A stretch of 26,140 nt of DNA from contig DXKH01000110.1 of assembly GCA_019415335.1 (NCBI GenBank), positions 1 through 26,140 of the forward strand. The letters run 5' to 3'. The position numbers and the translations under genes were made by a program. This stretch comes from Citrobacter sp. (GTDB taxonomy: Bacteria; Pseudomonadota; Gammaproteobacteria; Enterobacterales; Enterobacteriaceae). Positions 6,606-16,869 of this stretch are shown here, piece after piece. The notes under the pieces were generated by a model, which was given only the letters and a program-made list of their open reading frames with translations, was not told where the DNA came from and ran no database searches. Each line of letters opens with the position of its first letter. Within the stretch, counting starts at the first letter, position 1.

Positions 6606-6635
6606 TTGCTATGGGTGGTTAATCATGCGTTAATG
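6606..6635 (+). promoter_or_regulatory. cspI promoter
   Basis: TTGCTA (6606-6611), 18 bases, TTAATG (6630-6635): the same elements and spacing as the cspB promoter. Predicted transcript start near 6641. Confidence 0.65.
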
Positions 6636-6640
6636 GTGTT

Positions 6641-6785
6641 CTGGTTTGTTACAAATTTATCTGAAGCAGTCATTGTTATAATTTTATTATTTGTACCTCT
6701 TGAGATTTCCTTGTTGGTTTTTCTCTCTGATATTTTTTTTCGGACCATTCTGCCCAAGGGCTAATTTCTTCAAAAGGTAATAATT
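6641..6785 (+). promoter_or_regulatory. cspI cold-shock 5' leader
   Basis: A 145-base leader that starts TGGTTTGTTACAAATTTATC, followed by TGAAGCAGT, aligned by eye with the cspA leader start (GGTTTGACGTACAGACC, AAAGCAGT). Near its end are GCCCAAGGGC (6752-6761) and AAAAGGTAATAATT before the ATG, matching the final part of the cspA leader. It should confer cold-dependent stability and translation. Confidence 0.7.
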
Positions 6786-6998
6786 ATGTCTAACAAAATG
6801 ACTGGTTTAGTGAAATGGTTTAACCCTGAAAAAGGTTTTGGTTTCATCACGCCGAAAGATGGCAGCAAAGATGTGTTTGTCCATTTCTCAGCAATTCAGA
6901 GCAACGATTTCAAAACATTAACTGAGAATCAGGAAGTTGAATTTGGTATTGAGAACGGACCTAAAGGTCCTGCCGCTGTTCATGTAGTGGCGCTTTGA
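6786..6998 (+). CDS. cspI: Cold-shock protein CspI
   Basis: A 70-residue cold-shock domain protein, [20 protein letters not shown], recognised as CspI. RNP1 (KGFGFIT) and RNP2 (VFVHFSA) are intact, so it is expected to be a working RNA chaperone at low temperature. AAAGG lies before the ATG. Its own promoter and leader make it cold-inducible from the prophage. The small gene ynfQ follows at once: its Shine-Dalgarno overlaps the cspI stop codon, so the two should share a message and be translationally linked. Confidence 0.96.
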   Translation: MSNKMTGLVKWFNPEKGFGFITPKDGSKDVFVHFSAIQSNDFKTLTENQEVEFGIENGPKGPAAVHVVAL

Positions 6999-7008
6999 GG
7001 TAGACAAT

Positions 7009-7197
7009 ATTACAAACCATATTCACTTTAGATGCCCGTGTTGTCATGGTTCCCAGTATAGAACATCATCTTTTGATGTTTCTGACATGAATCCTTTCGG
7101 GGCAAAATGTATCTTTTGTAAATCAATGATGATTACATTTGATAATATTTCACAATACTTAAATGCCAGCCGTCTGTCGTTGGATTTAAAAAAGTGA
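7009..7197 (+). CDS. ynfQ: Small zinc-ribbon protein YnfQ with ATT start
   Basis: A 62-residue protein read from ATT 7009: (M)TNHIHFRCPCCHGSQYRTSS onward. Cysteines 9, 11, 12, 34 and 37 form a zinc-ribbon pattern (CxCC...CxxC). The open frame has no ATG, GTG or TTG before the cysteine motif; the first internal ATG (Met27) would remove half the ribbon. GAGGT (6997-7001), overlapping the cspI stop, is 7 bases from the ATT. This matches my memory of K-12 YnfQ and its homologue YmcF downstream of cspG, both described as cold-induced and starting at AUU. AUU starts depend on IF3 levels, which fits expression under stress. Function unknown. Confidence 0.78.
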   Translation: MTNHIHFRCPCCHGSQYRTSSFDVSDMNPFGAKCIFCKSMMITFDNISQYLNASRLSLDLKK

Positions 7198-7202
7198 AAA
7201 TG

Positions 7203-7224
7203 AAGGCTCCTTCGGGAGCTTTTT
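7203..7224 (+). terminator. Terminator of the cspI-ynfQ transcript
   Basis: Stem AAGGCTCC with GGAGCTTT (5 G-C/A-T core pairs plus a G-T and A-T extension), loop TTCG, then TTTTT. It begins six bases after the ynfQ stop. Confidence 0.75.
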
Positions 7225-7269
7225 GGCTTGGTGTCTATTCGATGGATACTCACATACTACGGTAACATC

Positions 7270-7500
7270 ATGAAAAAAATCATAGTTTTTTTTAACTCTG
7301 AACCAGCAGTGGTAGTGCCAGCGATGACTGGAGTTAACACCATCATGCGTGAATATCCAAATGGCGAAAAAACACACCTTACTGTAATGGCCGCAGGGTT
7401 TCCATCTCTGACCGGAGATCATAAAGTCATTTATGTAGCCGCGGATCGACATGTTACTTCAGAAGAAATTCTGGAAGCAGCAATAAGGCTCTTGAGTTGA
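7270..7500 (+). CDS. ynfN: YnfN-like small protein, longer than the K-12 annotation
   Basis: A 76-residue protein, MKKIIVFFNSEPAVVVPAMT at the start. From Met26 on (MREYPNGEKTHLTVMAAGFP...) it has exactly 51 residues, the annotated length of K-12 YnfN, so the K-12 gene may be annotated from an internal start. The ATG at 7270 has only a weak GGTAAC upstream; ATG 7345 has GGAG 10 bases upstream. The longer form is chosen because the frame is open, beta-strand-like at its N-terminus, and begins cleanly after the cspI-ynfQ terminator. No known domain; function unknown. Confidence 0.75.
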   Translation: MKKIIVFFNSEPAVVVPAMTGVNTIMREYPNGEKTHLTVMAAGFPSLTGDHKVIYVAADRHVTSEEILEAAIRLLS

Positions 7501-7594
7501 TTTGATGCTATTGCATTGATAATTCAGGAAAATTCTCTTTGTCTGTTTGTGTAAAATTTAGACTATCGTATGTTGATTATTGCGATGTTTCATC

Positions 7595-7623
7595 TTATCT
7601 TTTACACGTTTGCACCATATAAT
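7595..7623 (+). promoter_or_regulatory. Candidate gnsB promoter
   Basis: A perfect TATAAT (7618-7623) lies 17 bases after TTATCT (7595-7600), a weak -35. The transcript would start near 7630 and give a leader of about 40 bases before gnsB. Confidence 0.5.
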
Positions 7624-7671
7624 CGACTTACTGTGTAACTGGAAAGTCATAACAGACTAAAAGAGGAAATG

Positions 7672-7845
7672 ATGAATATTGAAAACTTAAAAACAAAAGC
7701 AGAAGCAGATATTTCTGAATATATAACAAAAAAAATTATTGAACTTAAGAAAAAGACCGGGAAAGAAGTTACCAGTATTCAGTTTACCGCACGGGAAAAA
7801 ATGACGGGTCTTGAAAGCTATGATGTCAAGATTAATTTAATCTGA
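7672..7845 (+). CDS. gnsB: GnsB, GnsA/GnsB-family regulator of unsaturated phospholipid level
   Basis: A 57-residue, Lys/Glu-rich protein, MNIENLKTKAEADISEYITK, ending REKMTGLESYDVKINLI. The length and the conserved C-terminal block (FTAREKMTGLESYDVKI) identify the GnsA/GnsB family; in K-12 extra copies suppress a secG defect and raise unsaturated fatty acids in membrane lipids. ATG 7672 has GAGG 5 bases upstream; the preceding ATG 7669 is less well placed. Residues 4-30 look like an amphipathic helix. The gene has its own likely promoter and a terminator downstream, so it can be expressed from the dormant prophage. The paralogue gnsA is also next to cold-shock genes in K-12 (cspH/cspG region). 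Confidence 0.9.
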   Translation: MNIENLKTKAEADISEYITKKIIELKKKTGKEVTSIQFTAREKMTGLESYDVKINLI

Positions 7846-7871
7846 TGTATTCAATAATAAAATTTATCCAT

Positions 7872-7896
7872 AAACCTCGTTTTTACGGGGTTTTGT
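7872..7896 (+). terminator. Terminator downstream of gnsB
   Basis: Stem AACCTCGT/ACGGGGTT (one G-T pair) with a short T loop, followed by TTTTGTTAT. It ends the gnsB transcript. Confidence 0.75.
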
Positions 7897-7947
7897 TATA
7901 TTTGAATGGTTCCGAATATCTAAATCACAATTGTTGATGGTTTTTAT

Positions 7948-7999
7948 TAAACCAATGCAGTCCGGCTCAGGAGTGAGAGAAGCCGGACGTTATGGTTTA
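7948..7999. repeat. Large two-part inverted repeat at the 3' end of ydfO
   Basis: Outer arms TAAACCA (7948-7954) and TGGTTTA (7993-7999), inner arms GTCCGGCT (7960-7967) and AGCCGGAC (7981-7988), with a 13-base loop and a small internal bulge. The right outer arm contains the ydfO stop codon. Neither side has a proper T-run, so it may act as an mRNA 3'-end stabiliser or weak terminator of ydfO rather than a classical terminator. Confidence 0.6.
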
Positions 8000-8407
8000 G
8001 CGTGGTAAGATCTGTGTAGTTTTCTGGATGCTTTCAGTAAATAGTAATGAATTATCAAAGGTATAGTAATATCTTTTTTGTTCGTGGATATTTGTAACCC
8101 ACCGAAAAACTCCTGCTTTAGCAAGGTTTCTTCTGTATTCCTGAAATGTGATCTCTCTGGATTTCAGCTTATTAGAGGTCGTTTCTATAAGATGCCTATC
8201 CTTTGAAAATTTGACAGACACAATGTTTTTTAGGCCCTTTAATAACACTGTATTATCATTTTTTAATACAATATGAACATTCTCTGTGGCTAAATAGTAA
8301 ATGTAATGTGAGACATTGTGACGTTTTAGCTCAGAATAAAACCATTGATAGTTTAAATCGTTTCGAACTTTATCAAATATTTGTTTAAAAATGACTACCT
8401 GATCCAT
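7997..8407 (-). CDS. ydfO: YdfO, DUF1398-family protein
   Basis: A 136-residue protein beginning [20 protein letters not shown], recognised as YdfO of Qin and related to YbcV of the DLP12 prophage (DUF1398). It is soluble, without signal peptide or membrane segment. ATG 8407 is preferred: GGAAGG lies 7 bases upstream, and 136 residues equals the K-12 length; an in-frame ATG at 8422 lies before that Shine-Dalgarno. It is an accessory (moron-like) gene on the minus strand, against the direction of late transcription. No molecular function is known to me. Confidence 0.9.
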
Positions 8408-8464
8408 AGATAAACCTTCCATGTGATATGAGGGGGCGTAGTCTGCACGATTATCTAAATTGCT

Positions 8465-8698
8465 TCAATCTGGTCTGACCTGTTTTCTGAGCAATTCAGT
8501 AATGTCACTCTTTTCTTTGTTTGCTTCAGAAGAAACTCTTTTTTCTGAGCACAGTCTCCGGCGGCAGGCTTCAATGACCCAGGCTGAGAAATTCCCGGAC
8601 CCTTTTTGCTCAAGAGCGATGTTAATTTGTTCAATCATTTGGTTAGGAAAGCGGATGTTGCGGGTTGTTGTTCTGCGGGTTCTGTTCTTCGTTGACAT
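8465..8698 (-). CDS. ynfO: YnfO/YlcI-family small DNA-binding-like protein
   Basis: A 77-residue basic protein, MSTKNRTRRTTTRNIRFPNQ, recognised as YnfO of Qin (YlcI/YnfO family, DUF3950). Residues about 13-47 (NIRFPNQMIEQINIALEQKGSGNFSAWVIEACRRRL region) have the strand-helix-helix look of a ribbon-helix-helix protein, so DNA binding is plausible. It is read toward ydfO, 57 bases upstream of it, and the two may share a transcript. In K-12 and in lambdoid relatives the family sits just left of the cos/terminase region, as here. No target is known. Confidence 0.88.
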   Translation of the reverse strand: MSTKNRTRRTTTRNIRFPNQMIEQINIALEQKGSGNFSAWVIEACRRRLCSEKRVSSEANKEKSDITELLRKQVRPD

Positions 8699-8707
8699 GA
8701 GGTTGTC

Positions 8708-8867
8708 CCGTATTCAGTGTCGCTGATTTGTATTGTCTGAAGTTGTTTTTACGTTAAGTTGATGCAGATCAATTAATACGATATCTGCGTCATAATTGAT
8801 TATTTGACGTGGTTTGATGGCGTAGATGCACGTTGTGACATGCAGATGATAATTATTATCATTTTGC
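8708..8867. other. Lambda right-end sequence between ynfO and cos
   Basis: From CCCGTATTCAGTGTCGCTG to the cos site this stretch matches, from memory, the last 200 bases of phage lambda with few changes. It holds no gene. It marks the junction between the Qin-type accessory block and the lambda-type structural block. Confidence 0.7.
8847..8861. promoter_or_regulatory. Fur-box-like palindrome next to cos
   Basis: TGATAATTATTATCA is a perfect 7-1-7 inverted repeat and equals the core consensus for the iron regulator Fur (TGATAATnATTATCA). It lies 7 bases before cosQ and about 150 bases upstream of ynfO on the minus strand. Fur binding is inferred from sequence only. Confidence 0.45.
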
Positions 8868-8874
8868 GGGTCCT
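8868..8874 (+). other. cosQ
   Basis: GGGTCCT, identical to the lambda cosQ core, needed to stop packaging at the end of a genome unit. It has the lambda distance to cosN. Confidence 0.75.
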
Positions 8875-8897
8875 TTCCGGCGATCCGACAGGTTACG

Positions 8898-8909
8898 GGG
8901 CGGCGACCT
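8898..8909. other. cosN cohesive end (12 bases)
   Basis: GGGCGGCGACCT is the lambda 12-base 5' overhang, in the lambda context CAGGTTACG...CGCGGG. Terminase (gpA) would nick here to make the virion ends. The presence of an unaltered cosN suggests the element can still be packaged. Confidence 0.95.
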
Positions 8910-8948
8910 CGCGGGTTTTCGCTATTTATGAAAATTTTCCGGTTTAAG

Positions 8949-9061
8949 GCATTTCCGTTCTTCTTCGTCGTAACTTAATGTTTTTATTTAAAATACCCCC
9001 TGAAAAGAAAGGAAACGACAGGTGCTGAAAACGAGCTTTTGGGCCTCTGTCGTTTCCTTTC
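8949..9061. other. cosB terminase-binding region
   Basis: Contains the gpNu1-binding R sequences: R3 near 8949-8967 (GCATTTCCGTTCTTC, one base different from lambda's GCGTTTCC as I recall), then R2 and R1 as a perfect 15-base inverted repeat, GAAAGGAAACGACAG (9007-9021) and CTGTCGTTTCCTTTC (9047-9061). An AT-rich stretch between R3 and R2 (about 8971-8997) corresponds to the IHF site I1 of lambda. Confidence 0.85.
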
Positions 9062-9086
9062 TCTGTTTTTGGCCGTGGAATGAACA

Positions 9087-9606
9087 ATGGAAGTCAACAA
9101 AAAGCAGCTGGCTGACATTTTCGGTGCGAGTATCCGTACCATTCAGAACTGGCAGGAACAGGGAATGCCCGTTCTGCGAGGCGGTGGCAAGGGTAATGAG
9201 GTGCTTTATGACTCTGCCGCCGTTATAAGATGGTATGCCGAAAGGGATGCTGAAATTGAGAACGAAAAGCTGCGCCGGGAAGTTGAAGAACTGCGGCAGG
9301 CCAGCGAGACAGATCTCCAGCCAGGGACTATTGAGTACGAACGCCATCGACTTACGCGTGCGCAGGCCGACGCACAGGAGCTGAAAAATGCCAGAGACTC
9401 CGCTGAAGTGGTGGAAACCGCATTCTGTACTTTCGTGCTGTCGCGGATCGCAGGTGAAATTGCCAGTATTCTCGACGGGATCCCCCTGTCGGTGCAGCGG
9501 CGTTTTCCGGAACTGGAAAACCGACATGTTGATTTCCTGAAACGGGATATCATCAAAGCCATGAACAAAGCAGCCGCGCTGGATGAACTGATACCGGGGT
9601 TGCTGA

Positions 9607-9632
<26 letters not shown>
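9087..9632 (+). CDS. nu1: Terminase small subunit Nu1
   Basis: A 181-residue protein with the lambda length. The N-terminal domain (about residues 1-68; helix-turn-helix KKQLADIFGASIRTIQNWQE) is the winged-helix domain that binds the R sites in cosB just upstream; a helical, charged middle part (about 70-110) and a C-terminal segment contact the large subunit. It starts protein MEVNKKQLADIFGASIRTIQ. It recognises viral DNA and assembles the packaging motor at cos. Gene A starts 26 bases before its stop. In K-12 Qin the remnant nohQ is the homologue, without the genes that follow here. Confidence 0.97.
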
Positions 9633-13313
<3,681 letters not shown>

Positions 13314-13333
<20 letters not shown>

Positions 13334-14633
13334 TCTCCCGCATATTGCCAGCATGGCTTTTAATGAGCCGCTGATGCTTGAACCCGCCTATGCGCGGGTT
13401 TTCTTTTGTGCGCTTGCAGGCCAGCTTGGGATCAGTCGCCTGACGGATGCAGTATCCGGCGATAGCCTGACTGCCGGAGAGGCACCCGCGGCGCTGGCGT
13501 TATCCGGTGATGATGACGGACCACGACAGGCCCGCAGTTATCAGGTCATGAACGGCATCGCCGTGCTGCCGGTGTCCGGTACGCTGGTCAGCCGGACGCG
13601 GGCGCTGCAGCCGTATTCGGGAATGACCGGTTACAACGGCATTATCGCTCGTCTGCAACAGGCTGCCAGCGATCCGATGGTGGACGGCATTCTGCTCGAT
13701 ATGGACACACCGGGCGGGATGGTGGCGGGAGCATTTGACTGTGCTGACATCATCGCCCGTGTGCGTGACATAAAGCCGGTATGGGCGCTGGCCAACGACA
13801 TGAACTGCAGTGCAGGTCAGCTGCTTGCCAGCGCCGCCTCCCGGCGTCTGGTCACGCAGACCGCCCGGACAGGCTCCATCGGCGTCATGATGGCTCACAG
13901 TAATTACGGCGCTGCGCTGGAGAAACAGGGCGTGGAAATCACGCTGATTTACAGCGGCAGCCATAAGGTGGATGGCAACCCCTACAGCCATCTACCGGGT
14001 GATGTCCGGGAGACACTGCAGTCCCGGATGGATGCAACCCGCCGGATGTTTGCGCAGAAGGTGTCGGCATATACCGGCCTGTCCGTGCAGGCTGTGCTGG
14101 ATACCGAGGCTGCAATGTACAGCGGTCAGGAGGCCATTGATGCCGGACTGGCTGATGAACTTGTCAACAGCACCGATGCGATCACCGTTATGCGTGATGC
14201 ACTGGATGCACGTAAATCCCGTCTCTCAGGAGGGCGAATGACCAAAGAGACTCAATCAACAACTGTTTCAGCCACTGCTTCGCAGGCTGACGTTACTGAC
14301 GTGGTGCAAGCGACGGAGGGCGAAAACGCCAGCGCGGCGCAGCCGGACGTGAACGCGCAGATCACCGCTGCGGTTGCGGCAGAAAACAGCCGCATTATGG
14401 GGATCCTCAACTGTGAGGAAGCTCACGGACGCGAAGAACAGGCACGTGTGCTGGCCGAAACCCCCGGTATGACCGTGGAAACGGCCCGCCGCATTCTGGC
14501 AGCTGCACCACAGAGTGCACAGGCGCGCAGTGACACTGCGCTGGATCGTCTGATGCAGGGGGCACCGGCACCACTGGCTGCAGGTAACCCGGCATCTGAT
14601 GCCGTTAACGATTTGCTGAACACACCAGTGTAA
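13314..14633 (+). CDS. C: Capsid maturation protease GpC
   Basis: A 439-residue serine protease of the S49 (SppA/ClpP-like) family, lambda length. The catalytic Ser166 lies in NCSAGQLL and the general base Lys218 in SHKVDGNP; both are present. It cleaves the scaffold and portal proteins during head maturation. The last 131 residues are shared with the scaffold protein Nu3, which is made from an internal start. Start GTG 13314 with GAGGAGGAGAAG just upstream gives the lambda length; longer in-frame starts lie inside B and are not used. Its C-terminal third is Ala/Gln-rich. Confidence 0.96.
14238..14633 (+). CDS. nu3: Head scaffold protein Nu3 (in-frame internal start in C)
   Basis: A 131-residue protein made from ATG 14238, in frame with the end of C, beginning MTKETQSTTVSATASQADVT. 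The strong Shine-Dalgarno CAGGAGGG (14227-14234) 3-4 bases before the ATG supports independent initiation, as in lambda. Nu3 directs coat-protein assembly and is degraded by gpC before DNA enters. The sequence is polar, Ala/Gln/Thr-rich and mostly helical, as expected of a scaffold. Confidence 0.92.
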   Translation: MTKETQSTTVSATASQADVTDVVQATEGENASAAQPDVNAQITAAVAAENSRIMGILNCEEAHGREEQARVLAETPGMTVETARRILAAAPQSAQARSDTALDRLMQGAPAPLAAGNPASDAVNDLLNTPV

Positions 14634-14642
14634 GGGATGTTT

Positions 14643-14975
14643 ATGACGAGCAAAGAAACCTTTACCCATTACCAGCCGCTGGGCAACAGTGACCCGGCAC
14701 ATACGGCAACCGCGCCCGGCGGATTGAGTGCGAAAGCGCCTGCAATGACCCCGCTGATGCTGGACACCTCCACCCGTAAGCTGGTTGCGTGGGATGGCAC
14801 CACCGACGGTACTGCCGTTGGCATTCTGGCGGTTGATGCTGACCAGACCAGCACCACGCTGACGTTCTACAAGTCCGGCACGTTCCGTTATGAGGATGTG
14901 CTCTGGCCGGAGGCTGCCAGCGACGAGACGAAAAAACGGACCGCGTTTGCCGGAACGGCAATCAGCATCGTTTAA
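14643..14975 (+). CDS. D: Head decoration protein GpD
   Basis: A 110-residue protein, [20 protein letters not shown], with lambda length and near identity. Trimers of gpD bind the expanded capsid at its three-fold positions and keep it from bursting with full-length DNA. ATG 14643 has AAGGG 7 bases upstream; an in-frame ATG two codons earlier (14637) lies too near the C stop and Shine-Dalgarno. A terminator-like hairpin follows before gene E. Confidence 0.97.
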   Translation: MTSKETFTHYQPLGNSDPAHTATAPGGLSAKAPAMTPLMLDTSTRKLVAWDGTTDGTAVGILAVDADQTSTTLTFYKSGTFRYEDVLWPEAASDETKKRTAFAGTAISIV

Positions 14976-14992
14976 CCTTACCCTTCATCACT

Positions 14993-15017
14993 AAAGGCCG
15001 CCTGTGCGGCTTTTTTT
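14993..15017 (+). terminator. Terminator-like hairpin between D and E
   Basis: GCCGC/GCGGC stem with A-T extension, loop CTGT, followed by seven T. In the middle of the late operon it can only be a partial terminator or RNA-processing/stability element, since E must be made in large amounts. Confidence 0.7.
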
Positions 15018-15030
15018 ACGGGATTTTTTT

Positions 15031-16056
15031 ATGTCGATGTACACAACCGCCCAGCTGCTGGCGGCAAATGAGCAGAAATTTAAGTTTGATCCGCTGTTTC
15101 TGCGTCTCTTTTTCCGTGAGAGCTATCCCTTCACCACGGAGAAAGTCTATCTCTCACAAATTCCGGGACTGGTAAACATGGCGCTGTACGTTTCGCCGAT
15201 TGTTTCCGGTGAGGTTATCCGTTCCCGTGGCGGCTCCACCTCTGAATTTACGCCGGGATATGTCAAACCCAAGCATGAGGTGAATCCGCAGATGACCCTG
15301 CGTCGCCTGCCGGATGAAGATCCGCAGAATCTGGCGGACCCGGCTTACCGCCGCCGTCGCATCATCATGCAGAACATGCGAGACGAAGAGCTGGCCATTG
15401 CTCAGGTCGAAGAGATGCAGGCAGTTTCTGCTGTGCTTAAGGGCAAATACACCATGACCGGTGAAGCCTTCGATCCGGTTGAGGTGGATATGGGCCGCAG
15501 TGCGGCGAACAACATCACACAGTCCGGCGGTACGGAGTGGAGCAAGCGTGACAAGTCCACGTATGACCCGACCGACGATATCGAAGCCTACGCGCTGAAC
15601 GCCAGCGGTGTGGTGAATATCATCGTGTTTGATCCGAAAGGCTGGGCGCTGTTCCGTTCCTTCAAAGCCGTCAAGGAGAAGCTGGATACCCGTCGCGGCT
15701 CTAATTCCGAGCTGGAGACAGCGGTAAAAGACCTGGGCGAAGCGGTGTCCTATAAGGGGATGTATGGCGATACGGCGATCGTCGTGTATTCCGGACAGTA
15801 CGTGGAAAACGACGTCAAAAAGAACTTCCTGCCGGACAACACGATGGTGCTGGGGAACACTCAGGCACGCGGTCTGCGCACCTATGGCTGCATTCAGGAT
15901 GCGGACGCACAGCGCGAAGGTATTAACGCCTCTGCCCGCTACCCGAAAAACTGGGTGACCACCGGCGATCCGGCGCGTGAGTTCACCATGATTCAGTCAG
16001 CACCGCTGATGCTGCTGGCTGACCCTGATGCGTTCGTGTCCGTACAACTGGCGTAA
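15031..16056 (+). CDS. E: Major capsid protein GpE
   Basis: A 341-residue HK97-fold major coat protein with lambda length, beginning MSMYTTAQLLAANEQKFKFD. It forms the icosahedral shell, assembles around Nu3, and expands on packaging, when gpD is added. Start ATG 15031, with ACGGGA about 8-12 bases upstream; an in-frame start at 15004 lies in the hairpin and is rejected. The reading frame is intact. A UUCG hairpin follows directly after the stop. Confidence 0.97.
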   Translation: MSMYTTAQLLAANEQKFKFDPLFLRLFFRESYPFTTEKVYLSQIPGLVNMALYVSPIVSGEVIRSRGGSTSEFTPGYVKPKHEVNPQMTLRRLPDEDPQNLADPAYRRRRIIMQNMRDEELAIAQVEEMQAVSAVLKGKYTMTGEAFDPVEVDMGRSAANNITQSGGTEWSKRDKSTYDPTDDIEAYALNASGVVNIIVFDPKGWALFRSFKAVKEKLDTRRGSNSELETAVKDLGEAVSYKGMYGDTAIVVYSGQYVENDVKKNFLPDNTMVLGNTQARGLRTYGCIQDADAQREGINASARYPKNWVTTGDPAREFTMIQSAPLMLLADPDAFVSVQLA

Positions 16057-16058
16057 TC

Positions 16059-16079
16059 ATGGCCCTTCGGGGCCATTTT
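16059..16079 (+). terminator. UUCG hairpin between E and FI
   Basis: Stem ATGGCCC/GGGCCAT with a TTCG tetraloop, then TTTTC. The T-run is short; it may lower read-through into FI or protect the upstream E message, matching the high demand for coat protein. Confidence 0.55.
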
Positions 16080-16097
16080 CTCTCTGTGGAGGAGTCC

Positions 16098-16493
16098 ATG
16101 ACGAAAGATGAACTGATTGCCCGTCTTCAGGTGCTGGGTGAGCAACTGAACCGTGATGTCAGCCTGACGGGGACGAAAGAAGAACTGGTGCTCCGTGTGG
16201 CAGAGCTGGAAGAGGAGCTTGATGACACGGATGACGCTGCCGGTCAGGACACATCTGTCAGCCCGGAAAATGCGCTGACCGGACATGAAAATGAGGTGGT
16301 ATCAGCGCAGCCGGATACCGTGATTGATACGGCTGCTCTGGTCACGGTCGTGGCACTGGTGACGCTGCATACTGATGCACTTCACGCCACGCGGGATGAG
16401 CCTGTGGCATTTGTGCTGCCGGGAACGGCGTTCCGTGTCTCTGCCGGTGTGGCAGCTGAAATGACAGAGCGCGGCCTGGCCAGAATGCAATAA
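16098..16493 (+). CDS. FI: DNA packaging protein GpFI
   Basis: A 131-residue acidic protein, MTKDELIARLQVLGEQLNRD. In lambda (132 residues) gpFI helps the terminase-DNA complex find the prohead. The N-terminal part and the C-terminal block (VAFVLPGTAFRVSAGVAAEM) match lambda closely; the linker (about residues 45-85) is more divergent and one residue shorter. Start ATG 16098 has GGAGGAG 5 bases upstream; the longer in-frame start at 16059 lies in the hairpin and is rejected. Confidence 0.95.
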   Translation: MTKDELIARLQVLGEQLNRDVSLTGTKEELVLRVAELEEELDDTDDAAGQDTSVSPENALTGHENEVVSAQPDTVIDTAALVTVVALVTLHTDALHATRDEPVAFVLPGTAFRVSAGVAAEMTERGLARMQ

Positions 16494-16504
16494 CGGGAGG
16501 CGCT

Positions 16505-16858
16505 GTGGCTGATTTCGATAACCTGTTCGATGCTGCCATTGCCCGCGCCGATGAAACGATACGCGGGTACATGGGAACGTCAGCCACCATGACATCCGGT
16601 GAGCAGTCCGGTGCTGTGATACGTGGTGTTTTTGATGACCCTGAAAATATCAGCTATGCCGGACAGGGCGTGCGCGTTGAAGGCTCCAGCCCGTCCCTGT
16701 TTGTCCGGACTGATGATGTGCGGCAGCTGCGGCGCGGCGACACGCTGACCATCGGTGAGGAAAACTTCTGGATAGACCGGATTTCGCCAGATGATGGCGG
16801 AAGCTGTCATCTCTGGCTTGGGCGGGGCGTACCGCCTGCCGTTAACCGTCGCCGCTGA
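16505..16858 (+). CDS. FII: Head-tail joining protein GpFII
   Basis: A 117-residue protein with lambda length, starting from GTG 16505 (MADFDNLFDAAIARADETIR) with GGGAGG 5-6 bases upstream. It binds to the gpW platform on the filled head and forms the site where the tail attaches. The N-terminal 25 residues become ordered on assembly in lambda; the beta-rich remainder is intact. Confidence 0.96.
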   Translation: MADFDNLFDAAIARADETIRGYMGTSATMTSGEQSGAVIRGVFDDPENISYAGQGVRVEGSSPSLFVRTDDVRQLRRGDTLTIGEENFWIDRISPDDGGSCHLWLGRGVPPAVNRRR

Positions 16859-16869
16859 AAGGGGGATGT

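Noticed and set aside
6633..6761. Hydrophobic ORF in the cspI leader
   Set aside because: Its ATG overlaps the cspI -10 element and lies before the predicted transcript start.
7568..7636. 22-residue hydrophobic ORF before gnsB
   Set aside because: No ribosome binding site, and it covers the candidate gnsB promoter.
8988..9527. 179-residue minus-strand ORF over cosB and nu1
   Set aside because: Shadow of nu1 and the cos region; no start signals and no family resemblance.
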